From contig NC_086356.1 in NCBI RefSeq assembly GCF_036324505.1, forward strand, positions 10,540,744-10,604,743: a stretch of DNA of 64,000 bases. The letters are read 5' to 3'. The position numbers and the translations under genes were made by a program. Below, piece by piece: positions 28,363 to 54,551 of this stretch (position 1 is the first letter of the stretch; every line of letters begins with the position of its first letter). The notes beneath the pieces are model-generated. The model did not search any database. It was not told where the DNA came from and saw only the letters and a list, made by a program, of their open reading frames with translations. The DNA is from Eleginops maclovinus. Lineage: Eukaryota; Chordata; Actinopteri; Perciformes; Eleginopidae.

Positions 28363-30889
28363 CGATTCTAGAGAGGCCAAAGAAACCCTCAATAAGTTAT
28401 CAATGTCCTGTACAGTGCAACACCTCTAAGTATCTCTCCCTGCTCCTTTGCCTCCCCCCTGTCTCCTTTCTCTCTGAGTGGTCTCTTCCTGTTGCCTTTT
28501 TCTAAGCACGAGCCAACAGCACTGACGTACTTCCATGTCGTACTGGGCGAGCTGTACTCTCCAAACACACTCAGGACGAAAGAGACTGGCAGAAATAAAA
28601 TCAAGATAGCGAGGAAAAAAATAACCATCAGGAAGAGACTGTGTGTTAAAAAGATATACCAAAGAAAGAAAAAGACAGGTTGATTCAATCGTGCTGTATG
28701 CACTTTGCTACACAGACAGTGGATAGATATTGACATCAGATATTGTTTATGACATCAAGCTACGATATCAGATGAATAAATAGATATGTTACCCCAAAGA
28801 ATAACAACATTTTTAGTTGTGAGAATTGCTTGCAACGTTTTTTATAGCTTTAAATTACAAATCAATCAGTGCTTTTTGCAAGTGTTGAATTAATATATTG
28901 GTAAGTTTAGTTAAAAATGTAAAGTTACTGTCTTTCTTTTCAACATGTAGCTGAATCAGAGTCTGAAGCTGCCTTTAAAAACCCACATTAAAAGTTACCT
29001 CCAAGTCTTGTGTCTGCCTCTGAACAGCATATTGACTTTAGATTGCCTTGGTCACACTTGATGGAGCTAATAATACAAACGCAACAGGGCGCTTTTTCAT
29101 CGTAAAGCTTTTCATCTCTCTATTACACATCGCTCTTTAGTTTGTGTAGCGATGCCTGATATTGAATGGTATTGAAGGAAGGAGTTGGAGAGAGACTTTT
29201 AGCTGGCGTGAGGCTGAATATGGCTTTCATCCAGTACCTGCCATCATTCATCTGGGCAACAGTGGTTATTGAGAACAATCAGAGATGCAGAGAGAAGTGC
29301 GCTGACAAGCTTTATACGCGTGATGATGTGTATGCAAAGAGCCTGAGAAAATGTTTTTCTATCCAGCTCTCTGCCACTGTACACGTTTTCACGATACAGG
29401 AAAGTGGATATTTTATTGGAAAGCCAAATAAGATAAATACACACTGTAAAAAGCAAAACCTAAACGCATTCCAACTGTATTTTACTTCGGCTAGTACTGA
29501 AATATCTCTAACTAGGTTAAAGGGAATCAAGACATGGACTAGCTTGATCTTTAAAAGATGTTTTATAGAAATGTATCATAAAGCTCCAGTTAGGAATAGT
29601 TTTTTACACCAACAAATAATAAAATGACTCCTTGTATCTAGTTTAAAACCTTTTTGTCGAGTAGGAAAAAATTCATGGGTGAAAACTCGGCTTTGAACAG
29701 AACCTCTGATTGCCTCCACTTTTAAAGCTTAGCTAGGTTAAACATGTCTCAGACCTGTTTCTGAACTGAGCGCACAGAGATGAAATTGATATTGATCCAC
29801 TCGTCTGACAGCAAACAAGCAGAGCCCTGTCAGAGCCGCCTTTCAAGAATAGATGTTTTACTGACGTAAATCAATAGATTAAAATCTCACCTGACAAATG
29901 TGTGAAAATGATGAGTCAAATTGCATTGTGCTGTTAGGGATATAATCTTTGTGTCCACATCACATAATCTGTGTTCAGAGATTAAGTTAATTTCTGAAGA
30001 TGTGATTGTTGACTTCATAACTGATGGTAGTTCTTTGTTATAAGAACCATGTGAAAGTGGTTGCTCGCCTTGTAGCAGGTTGCTAGATACAGTAGGATTT
30101 AAGTGATGGTGGAGAATGGTAGGAGTATAGTAGTAAAAACTGTGGCTTTATCACACAAGAAACTACAGCTATGAGCAAAAATGTGTTGGCTTTTAATCAT
30201 TTTTTAATCGTTTTTCAAGAGAGTTTCCCAATTGCTAGAGTTATTAGTATGAACAAGTGCAATGTCATGTTATCATTGACTAATTTAGATATTGGTTTCG
30301 TTGTTTTCACTTATCCAGAGAAATATCTCAACGCCTCCAAGATGCATTGGAACAACAATTTGTGTAGGAAAAGGTTAAAGGTTAGTACGAAATCACCTCT
30401 GAAGCAAATGACGTCTCAAACACAGAGCATTAAAACTCAAACAGCAGAGGCTGACATGGTGAAATTAGTGAGCGACGTTGATGAGAATACACTGAATTTA
30501 CTGGACCACTCTTGGCTTTATTCAGTCCCTCACTCTACACAGCGCACACACAGCTAATCCTGTTCATGTAATTAAATCCCCTTTGTTAGCTGAGGAAATG
30601 TATCCACGGGTCCAGGATCTATCTGGGCAATGTGATGCCTTATCAAATATTTGGCAACACACCAGACCAAGCTTCTTTGATTCCTGTGACTATGATGGAG
30701 AGATGAAGGAAAGAGAAAACATTTGGATGAAAAGGAATACGTGCAGGGACCTCCAATCAGAACACAACAGGAAAGAAAAAACGTGAGACTTGCAGCCCCC
30801 ACCTACGTACACTAGTCTGTCACGTACAAACACAACACTCTGACGGACTGTGATGTTCAGCAGGAGCTATTATAGTGATTAGGGCAGTA

Positions 30890-40996
<10,107 letters not shown>

Positions 40997-41267
40997 ATCG
41001 ATTCACAAACACATCCTACGCTCATGCACGTATGTTTGAGTGTGTGTGTTTCCAGTATTTTGAGCTGGAGCCTTGAGTCATTCTTTTAAGAAGCGTGGCC
41101 TATAGTTGTGCTGATGCCGAATAATGTCACCATTGTAGCGCTCGGTGCCACCAATCTCGGCGTCGGCCCCAGTGTCTCCGAGAGAGGCCTCGCGATCGGC
41201 TGAAAGGCTTGATGAATGGCTCTTTGTCTGCGGGTCTTGTGTCTGAAGTGCAGCCATGAAGGCTCTG

Positions 41268-41391
<124 letters not shown>

Positions 41392-41479
41392 TTGTAACAC
41401 CCACTTATTTACTGAGTAGAGGCCAGACTGAAATATTACGTCTGTGTTTCAAACAGATTACATAAAGTGAAGCATTTAC

Positions 41480-43519
<2,040 letters not shown>

Positions 43520-43620
43520 TTAAACAGGCGGCAGCTGCTCTACTGCTGCAGCAACTTCAGTTACTAGGAGACAAGAAGACTAAACGAGTAAAGACGCCTA
43601 CTGTATCTTATGTCTGAGTT

Positions 43621-43732
<112 letters not shown>

Positions 43733-43760
43733 TATGTGTGGTGTGTGTGTGTGTGTGTTT

Positions 43761-46700
43761 TGCTTGTAGGTGCCAAGTGGGCATGCTGTTGTTATGTACA
43801 AGTTAAAAAGAGAACAGGGAAGAGAAAATGTAGGGAGGGGGGGTTGACATGAAGAAAACAACTCTTTTAGCGTCTAGCGTAATTTGAAGGGGAAGATGAA
43901 GAGAGAAAACCAGAAAACAACTCTCTCTGTGTGTGTTGGATGAACCATAAGATAAAAAGCCTTCAGAGCAGTTAACCTGCTGTAGTGGAAACACACAAGA
44001 ATAATGAAGAGGTTCTGAATAATTAACACACTGGCCAATTGTTTAGCTTTTATTAATTCACTTTTTACTGTTCTTTTGTTGGCGTACTTCAAAGCTCAGC
44101 TAGTATAAATAAACCCAGCATGTTATGGTGAGCAGACGCTTGAAACAATACTCTTTATTAGATGAATTAACTGAGGTCTAAGTTCTGCGTAATTATGCTT
44201 CTTATTCTGTTTTCCATTGGCCTTGAGCCACAACACGTTCATTAACAGTCTCTGTGTTGCTGGATATTACTGTGATGTTTAAAATGTCTGATGGTATAAA
44301 TCAATGAAATGTTCCCCCCACAGTTCACGCACACATCTCAAAATAATTGGGGACTCTAAAAGTAGCAGGGAGTGGTTTTATGTTATCTCTATGTCCACGG
44401 GTTATTGTCTTGTATGCTCTGATAGTCAAATGTTATCATTGGTCTTTTCTTCGTAAATTAAGCCCTTGTACAAGTTGAGATGGATTCACACCATTGTTAA
44501 TCGTGTGTAAAAGAGTTAATTGTAGGTGTTGAATCAGTTTATGATAAAGGAATTTGGGCGAAAACGGGTCATGGTGGCCATTCACATCTGTGTGAGTGTT
44601 TCATTTCATGTTTAACTTTGGTGAACTTTCAATACCAAATCCGAATCGTTGACTAATAGTGACATCTTGACAGTGTTAGCTTTTGATGGAACAAAGCAAT
44701 CGTGGTTATTAGCTGTTTCTCATCATCCTATTTTGGTTAACCCTCCAGTGCTGGGAGTTTTAACTGCTCCATAAAAGATGAAACATGGTTCATAAACAGT
44801 TACGATTCACAAGACATTGTTGTAAATAGCTTTACATTATTATTCATGTGCAGGTTAACAAAGGGTCAATGGTACAATAAAATATATAGGAATGGTAAAT
44901 GGACTGTACTTATAAAGCACTTTATCGGGGCTTAAACGACCCTCAAAGCATGTCATCATTCATCCATTTACAATTCATTCATACACACACACCATGCAAG
45001 CAAGCAACTAGGGGTTTAGTATCTCGCCCAAGGATACATCAGCATGTTGACTGCATGGGCAGGGATCAAACTAACTACTGACGAACAAAGTCCCTCGCAG
45101 CCACAGCCGCCCACACGTTTGAAATAGACAAACCTTTGTGCAGCTCATATAGAATCATACAAATAGGATGTAAGATAAGTTTGGATGAAAAAAAATACAT
45201 AAAAACAAATGCTATATGAACAAGTGTGAAAAAGTAAAAGGCAAGTTTATCCAACACATTGCAAGGGTTCAAAATGTCATACTAAATCTCCCTAGAAGTT
45301 GTTGCTCTGCTTTTGACTGTATTCTATTTTTAGAATTGATTGTATGAGTGTTTGAATGATTGACAATTGAAAAATAAACATATCCTTATTTCTAGCAGAA
45401 TTTGTAGTACAACTCTCATAAAGCGAGCTTCATCTGATACAGAGAGACGGCAGCTCCGCCTTGAAATTGTCTGCGTATGACACTCGCCAGTCAAAATCAC
45501 TGTGACTCCCACATCACAAGTGTTCACACAATGCCAATACTAGTAGATTTTGGACAGTAACCGTTATATTTAGTGGTGTAGCAGTGCCTCTGCCTCACCC
45601 TCTGAATCATCCTCCGTCATTTTAAGGCACGTCAGGTTATTCTAACAACTTGTTTTAGCTCCAGAAATGTCAGAGGCTATCTTAACACCTACTGCTCCTG
45701 CAGGAACATGGCTCAGAATATATTAATTGTACGTATTAAAGCAGCTTCAGACTACATTGGAATAAATAGTGTAAGAATTGTCTCATATCTTTTTCGATTA
45801 AACCAAACATTTTTATTTTTATTTGAGGGCACTAAAATAACCTCTCTTACCATGACAACTGTTGTTCAAGCTTTTTTAGATAAAGCCTCAGAAATTAAAC
45901 TGAAACAGGACTTAGGTCTGAAGGTGCAGATCTGCTTTGCTCTTTAGAAAAATGTAATACATGCACACTGGGCTATATAAACACTTCTAAATTATAAAAC
46001 CTAAAATACAGTTCTGATTTAATAATTTGTTGATAAATTGATTAGTCAAACCCACAAAAAAGTAATTGATTACAATCTTTATTACAAATTAATTTTATCA
46101 TAAGCTGGAACAATGTGTTGTCATCATATTAATTGACAACAGTTTTGATAATCATTTGATCTTTTAAGCCATTTTTAAGCGAAAATGTTGTAACAAAAAT
46201 AGTCATTAGTTGTAGCCCTAAAGATATTCATTATTTTTAGTTATGCCCTATTTATCGTGTTTTAAAAAAAAAGACGCAGCCTGTGAGATGCAGGTAGTGT
46301 AGATGCAATGCATTCAGTTGATGTGTTTGTGTATTGGAACTGTGTTCAGTGTGTGTGTGGAGAGTCTGTATGGACGTAGACAAAGCTTTAACTTGTAGTC
46401 CATGTGATCCAGTGGCTGGGTGCTGAGCTCTTTTATGTGTGTGTTTACACACAGAGTATACTGAAAACGCGCTTTGCACAGCATGGCACCTCACAAATCA
46501 AAGGACTGCTGGCACGCGGGGCTGTGGGGCTGTAAAAGCAACAGTTTTGGTGAAGAAACTCTTCTCTTCTGCTGTTTGTGAGCTTCACTGCTCTATGTGA
46601 TAAGCTGTCCACAGACCTTCATGTACCTCCTAATGTTTTTATTCCTTATTTATTCTTCAGTTCTTTGCACTTATCTGCTTCTCTGTCTTTCAGTTGTGCT

Positions 46701-46877
46701 CTCACCGCAGAACTTTCTGACTATCCGTCACAGAAGTTCAGGTTGCCTAGCAACAGGGTCGAGCACATCGCAGCGGGTTGCCACAATGACAGTCGCTAGG
46801 CGGGAGCCTGGCAACAAAGACATCAGGTGTTACTTCCCACTGCTTGTCTATGGACACTTCCACCGACCTCCGACAAC

Positions 46878-46881
<4 letters not shown>
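43761..46881. other. intergenic region, part 6
   Basis: Contains a teleost dispersed repeat at 44894-45112. Otherwise AT-rich with no recognised gene. Confidence 0.75.
44894..45112 (+). mobile_element. teleost dispersed repeat (GGTAAATGGACTGTACTTAT type)
   Basis: It begins GGTAAATGGACTGTACTTAT, continues with CACTTTATCGGGGCTTAAACG, CATTCATACACACACACC and TCGCCCAAGGATACATCAGC, and ends GCAGCCACAGCCGCCC. I recognise this order of blocks from a very common teleost interspersed repeat. This copy is shorter than I recall, with internal deletions. The family name is uncertain. It is noncoding. Confidence 0.65.

Positions 46882-46970
<89 letters not shown>
46882..46970. repeat. (GT)44 microsatellite, cluster tract 1
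   Basis: 89 bp of GT on the + strand, first of four long tracts in about 820 bp. Confidence 0.97.
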
Positions 46971-46971
<1 letters not shown>

Positions 46972-47042
46972 ACCTCTGCTCCAGTTAGCAGCAGAGCCTC
47001 CACTGATGCTGTTCATGTCCCTTCTCATCTGTTATTATGTTG

Positions 47043-47145
<103 letters not shown>

Positions 47146-47297
47146 TGTGTATGTCTTATGTGTGTGTGTGTTTGTTGATTTCTGCTTGAGTGATCAGCCA
47201 CTCGGTGCAGCTCACAGCGGAAGCTTTGCTCACGCCAGCTTGTCAGCCACAAAGGAAGACACACTTCTGGGTGGCTGGTCTGGTCAAGCTCGGAAAT

Positions 47298-47409
<112 letters not shown>

Positions 47410-47590
47410 ATTCTTCATAAATTACAGCATTTAGCTGAGATGAAGCTTGTAAGAGAGACAAAAGGCAGAGAGGAAAATGATCTGAAGTTCCAAATAGGTT
47501 TGTTTTCTCTGTACTTAAACTATCGATTATCCTCTTACCCAAAAATGTTCTTCTCCTCTCCCTGCATGAAGGTCTGTCTGTTGATGTTGG

Positions 47591-49819
<2,229 letters not shown>

Positions 49820-49844
49820 TCTTCCATCATTGCCAGGGAAAGTA

Positions 49845-50520
49845 GGCAATATTGATGTTCTCGACATACTACAGCATGAAGTTCTTTTCGACATGCTCTA
49901 CTGTGTGGCTTTTCCTCATATTTTCAACATACTATCCTATGTCCTTTTCAATAGAGAACAACATAGGATCCTATGCGCTTTTTTCTGATATTTTTCCATT
50001 TTTTTTTACTACTATGTTGTTTTTCCTGATATCTTTCACATGCTATACTAGGCGTGTCCAAACCTTTTTCCTTGAAGGCCACATACAGAAAAACATACGA
50101 AGGACTGGGCCACTCACTACAGGTGAGGTATTTGCCTCATAAGGTAATACACAATTCTCCATAGGGTTTTATTCATTTCAGTTGGCAGCTCATTTCTTAA
50201 AACAGAAGCCTCGGAGTGCTTATAATAAGTGGAAATATGAAGGGTATATTTAAGCTTGTTATGCAAATAAATTATTGGGCTTATTTTTATTAACTTAGAT
50301 TTGTTTGAAAATGTTTTCAACTTTAATTGACTGAATGTATATGAAGGGTGGGCTTATTAACACATGAATACTGCTTTGCAATATCTGTTACATATATGTT
50401 TAAGAAGTACAGTATAAGAAAAGCGGGCTGCAGTTGGCCCCAGGGCCGTAGTTTGGACAATGTACTATACTAAGCAGTTTTTCAGCTATTTTTCGACATA
50501 ATATAGAATGTTGTTTATCA
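49845..50520 (-). repeat. degenerate tandem array interrupted by a transposon
   Basis: Units like GACATACTACAGCATG, GACATGCTCTACTGTG, AACATACTATCCTATG and ACATGCTATACTAGG, each followed by a T-rich stretch, recur about every 35-45 bp. The same unit type resumes after 50472. The array is split by the hAT-like insertion at 50051-50464. In reverse complement it resembles the array at 42770-42945. Confidence 0.5.
50043..50472. mobile_element. non-autonomous hAT-like transposon with 8-bp target-site duplication
   Basis: CTATACTA occurs exactly at 50043-50050 and 50465-50472 and flanks a 414-bp insert. Near the ends are TGTCCAAAC (50055-50063) and its exact inverse GTTTGGACA (50451-50459). An 8-bp duplication and GTGTCCAAAC-type ends are typical of the hAT superfamily. 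No transposase is encoded, so it would have needed one in trans. The outermost inverted bases are degraded. Because it sits inside a repeat array containing similar CTATAC words, part of the duplication could be pre-existing. Confidence 0.7.
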
Positions 50521-51981
50521 ATCCATATATCTCAGACTCCTTTTTTGACTCCTAGGTCTGTTCAATTCACCCTTACTGTGTCAGACAAATAACACCATCC
50601 AGTTGTAATGTGATCTGATTTTATGCTGGCACCACGGCTACGGTCTCTTAACAGTTTCGGCTCCAGCAGCACAGCCAGCGAGACATTACTCCTCAGGGCT
50701 AATGTGTCTGTTCGACTGTCTGTTTCCACTGTACAGAGCCAAATTAACCGTGATGCTAATTGTCGGCTCTGTCTTTCTTCCACTATTTGCCTTTATTCCT
50801 CAATAGGCTTCTGCTATACTGTCCCAAGATCCAGCCATTTCTATATATATCTATATGTTCTCTCACTTCATCTCCTCCTACATTTCTTCCACTTCGTCTG
50901 TCCATTTCTTCCCACATTCTTTATTCCTCCCTCCCTTCTTCTGCTACAACTGCTGAATCTTTCTTCACGCTCTTTTTGCTGCATGGGTTGGTCTTTTACT
51001 GTATATACTTTAGTGACAATGGGGAATATGTTCCCTATTGTCCCTGTTTGTAGTGTGGTTAAAATAAGCATACACGTGTTGTGATGGTAGATGAAACGAA
51101 ATCATAAATCTATCTCTGTCAAGGATAACGATGAGCAAAAGAACACAAAGCTCCTCAGTGTTGATGGAAAATATTTAAAGTGCAGTTCACACTGTCAAAT
51201 GGATTTAAATACTCTGACGCATGGGATTATGTTGATTGATGTGGACGAGTGCTGAAGGACGTCCTATAGGTGTCCTCAGCGGGATGGCAACCCCAGCACT
51301 GAGATCTTCCGTTGGGACGCCCTGCAGTCGGGGAGCCCCAGGCATGTGTCAGGGCTAACCAAAGGCAAATCACCGGCCAAGGACGCCATGCAACCCACAC
51401 GGTTGTTAGAATTCTGAAGTGTGGTCTGTTTAATGTGTGACCATGTAAAGGTGAAGACATGTAAATGAGCAGCTCCAGTGTGCACATGTTCGAATTGTTA
51501 GTTTAATGGCCTACTGGGGTGCTAAGATTAGTTACGCAGTCAATCTGGTAATGGCAGAGGAAGCAGCGTGTGCACCATTGTTCCCTTTGTGATGTCTGAA
51601 TATCTTTATGATGCCACGCCGACTTGCATGTGATGGTGCTGCTAAGTGAGCGGACAGAAAAACACGCCACACGTTTGATTCTTCACATCTTTTCCTGTTA
51701 GTTTATTTTTTCAGTTGCTTAGAAAAACAAAACAAACAAGAGCTCACGAGATGACACACTATTGCCAATCTACAGGATTTTATCAATACTCATGAGAATA
51801 TGCAAATGAAGGGGAGTCTCATTCAGTTGTCGAGTAAGTCATGTGACCCGAGCAGAGGGGTCTAAGGGCACGCGGGGTGGGGGGGCTCCAGAGCCACAGA
51901 CGATGGGGGGCGATCCCCACCTGCCCCCATCTGCAGTGAGAGCCAGTCGTTCTTTGCATAATGAAAACTCACTGGTGGGTC
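50473..51981. other. intergenic region, part 8
   Basis: A locally GC-richer block at about 51240-51420 stands out but is not identified. AATAAA on the - strand at 51707-51702 is an alternative ctif end. Confidence 0.65.
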
Positions 51982-51987
51982 TTTATT
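51982..51987 (-). terminator. candidate ctif polyadenylation signal AATAAA
   Basis: TTTATT on the + strand reads AATAAA on the - strand, about 2.3 kb after the ctif stop. The alternative is at 51702-51707. Confidence 0.35.
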
Positions 51988-54326
51988 TCATTTACTCAAA
52001 CACGGTAATACCACACTTACACAGCAAGCTAGGTATCACAATGGTTTCATGTCTTGAAAAACCCACCAGATGGGAAATATATATAAATGAGCTAAATATA
52101 ATTTAAATAGAAACCTAGAAACAAAATAAAGACAAGAAAATAAAAACAATAACTCCTTAAGCAAGACACACTTACAGATGATTAGGCTGCACCTCAACAA
52201 CACATTTGTGAGCATTATTCACCTTTCTCCTCTAGCTAATCTTCTGGGTTGTGTTCCTACCACACAGGATCTTAATTCTTGATGCAAGACAGAGAAAATT
52301 ATATAAAAACACTTAAAACTGCCCACAGGGATTCAATGGGAAACTAAGTATGTATGTGTGCGTGTGTGAATACTCCCAAATCAAAGACCGATTTCCTGAT
52401 AGAAACGCATGGAAAGGCCGAACTTCAGCCACAAAACCACAATCTTCCTGTGTGTAACATCTCTGTTGCACCTCTATCCCAATGGTTTTAAATACTTGTA
52501 AATATACTGTAAGCAGATTATAGATAAAGCCCATTTACAAATGGTACATGATTGGCTTGGTACGTCGATATCATAGTTCACACGATAGCTGGAATAAGGG
52601 TCACATATGACTAGCTAATGAGGTCATACAACAAGATTTCTTCTTTTCCTCATTGTCCTCTTCAAATACACATTAATAGTCATTTTCCCCAAAATCAAAG
52701 CAAATACAGTCAATATTAAACACTTGCAAAATGTCCACTGCAAAGAATGGCTTGAGTAGGAGAATCTTTTTTAAAGAAGCATTTCACTTCTACTTCTCTT
52801 TATGCCATGCTCTTTTTTTGTGTTTTGACAACATTTTTTTCCTCTTCAAAGTATTTTCTCTTCAGCAACATTACGGTTTGAATAAGTCCAACATATTTTT
52901 CCTCAGCATGCCCTCTGCCGAACACGAGAGCTCCTATAAAAGATGGATAGATGACAAGGCCACTATTCCATTAAAACATCCTAACATCCCTCACTATGCT
53001 CAACCCATTCGTCTCACTACTGAGATTTTCAATATTAATCCACAAGCACTGATTCCAATTCAAACTTCTGCCTTTTTTTAGAATTTAAAAGCAAAACAGT
53101 GCAAACAAATCAAATCTGTGCAATAAGGCCTATCGCTAACACCTCATACATACATTTCATCATAAAAACAAGACTTCAAAATGGACAATAAAAACACTAA
53201 ATGATTAAAAAAATAATATAATAACAATATCAAAGATGTGGTTAACAAAGCACGTACATGCACGTCTTACAGGAGAGACCCTCTGTAGGACAAAACAAAG
53301 GAAATATCAGACAGCAGTGTTTTGTTTTGTTTTAATGCTTTTCTAATGCTCGCCCACTCCCCCCCCCTCAATATTCCTACTTCTTCTATTGGCGACACCG
53401 GGCCGAGCTCGGGGAGCAGGGTGCCAGAGGGGTGTGTCGTCTCACATGGGCTCAAGCAGCCATCTGCCACCCAGCTCCAGCCAGCCTGATCCTTATCCTC
53501 CGCCCAGCCAGGCCCAGCAGGCCCGCTGTCTCATCCCCACAAAAAGGCTTCCTGCTGGGGAGTGTGGAGCTGGGGAGACAAAGGCAGGGAGGAGCTGTGG
53601 GAGCTGGGGAGCTCCACAGCGAGGCCCTTTGACCTGGTCCCTGGCCCGGCGGGGCAGACGGCCCAGACAGACAGCACTGTGTCTGCACCCTGCCGCCTAC
53701 TCCTCCTCTCTCTCTTTTATCAGCCACACAGACCCCAGGGGCTGAGGAAGAGACAGGGGAGGGGGGAGGAGAAGGAGACAGAGAGAAGGGGAGGGTGGTG
53801 GGCAAATGAGCACAATGAAGAGACTGACACGGACTAACCTGACCTACCCCTCCTCCCTCCTCCATTCATCTTTGGGTACGAATCTCTCTATTCCCTACAG
53901 GCATGCTGCTGCTGCCTTCTCCTCCTCTCCCCTGTGTGACCCCTTTGTTGTCTCCCCCTTCGTTATCCCTTGGCAGCCAGCCCTGTGTGGCCAAGCATGC
54001 CCCTACTGGCCACATATACGCTGCTGTTGTGTGTCAAATACGCTTTTCATTGTTTGAACCCCACATGTAGTGTTGCCTTGGTGGCTCAGGGGTCCTGTTT
54101 AGTGGAAAGTCAGTTTTTTTTTTTGCGGCAGTGGTCACCCATCTTGGAGAAATTAGTGAAATGTACAATACAAACGTAAAGCATGTATTCATTTTAGGGA
54201 AGATAGTGTTGTTAAATTCCTATGTTTTGGTAAACGTAGAAGAGAACATTGATGCTCAACTTGAAAAATGTTTCTGCGGGGCGACCGAGGGGGGCTTGTC
54301 TCCTCTCCACCTGTGGGAGCTGGCAC
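51982..54326 (-). other. ctif: ctif 3' UTR (inferred extent)
   Basis: This is sequence downstream of the ctif stop on the - strand, unusually free of long CA tracts. It runs from a GC- and C-rich block near the stop (about 53390-53870) to AT-rich DNA. The first good AATAAA on the - strand is at 51987-51982 and another is at 51707-51702. A 2.3-2.6 kb 3' UTR is plausible for this gene. The end is inferred from signals only. Confidence 0.35.
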
Positions 54327-54551
54327 CTAGGCAGTGGTGGTGGTGAGCTTTTGGATGGTGCGGTTGTAGTATTGAGTGGTGAGAGCCTCCAGGGGGTTCC
54401 AGCGGTGCGCATGCAGCTCGATGACCTCCATGAGGAGGGAGCGGGTCAGCGGCGATTCGCCCGGGCTGAGCATCTTGTCCCTGACGGTGGCGAGTAGCTC
54501 CGTCATCATCTCAGGGAGCTGCTCCTCCAGGAGACGCCCCATGCTCTGCAA
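54327..54551 (-). CDS. ctif: ctif last coding exon
   Basis: 74 codons plus TAG (54329-54327): LQSMGRLLEEQLPEMMTELL, then ATVRDKMLSPGESPLTRSLL, MEVIELHAHRWNPLEALTTQ and YYNRTIQKLTTTTA. It contains the last MIF4G helices and the conserved YYNRTIQKLT end; the extra Thr residues at the tail differ from the human ending as I recall it. Confidence 0.96.
   Translation of the reverse strand: MQSMGRLLEEQLPEMMTELLATVRDKMLSPGESPLTRSLLMEVIELHAHRWNPLEALTTQYYNRTIQKLTTTTA

Noticed and set aside
29166..29627. 153-codon + strand frame
   Set aside because: No recognisable domain, AT-rich chance composition, and no splice or polyadenylation context.
30171..30557. 128-codon + strand frame
   Set aside because: No similarity that I recognise and no supporting gene context.
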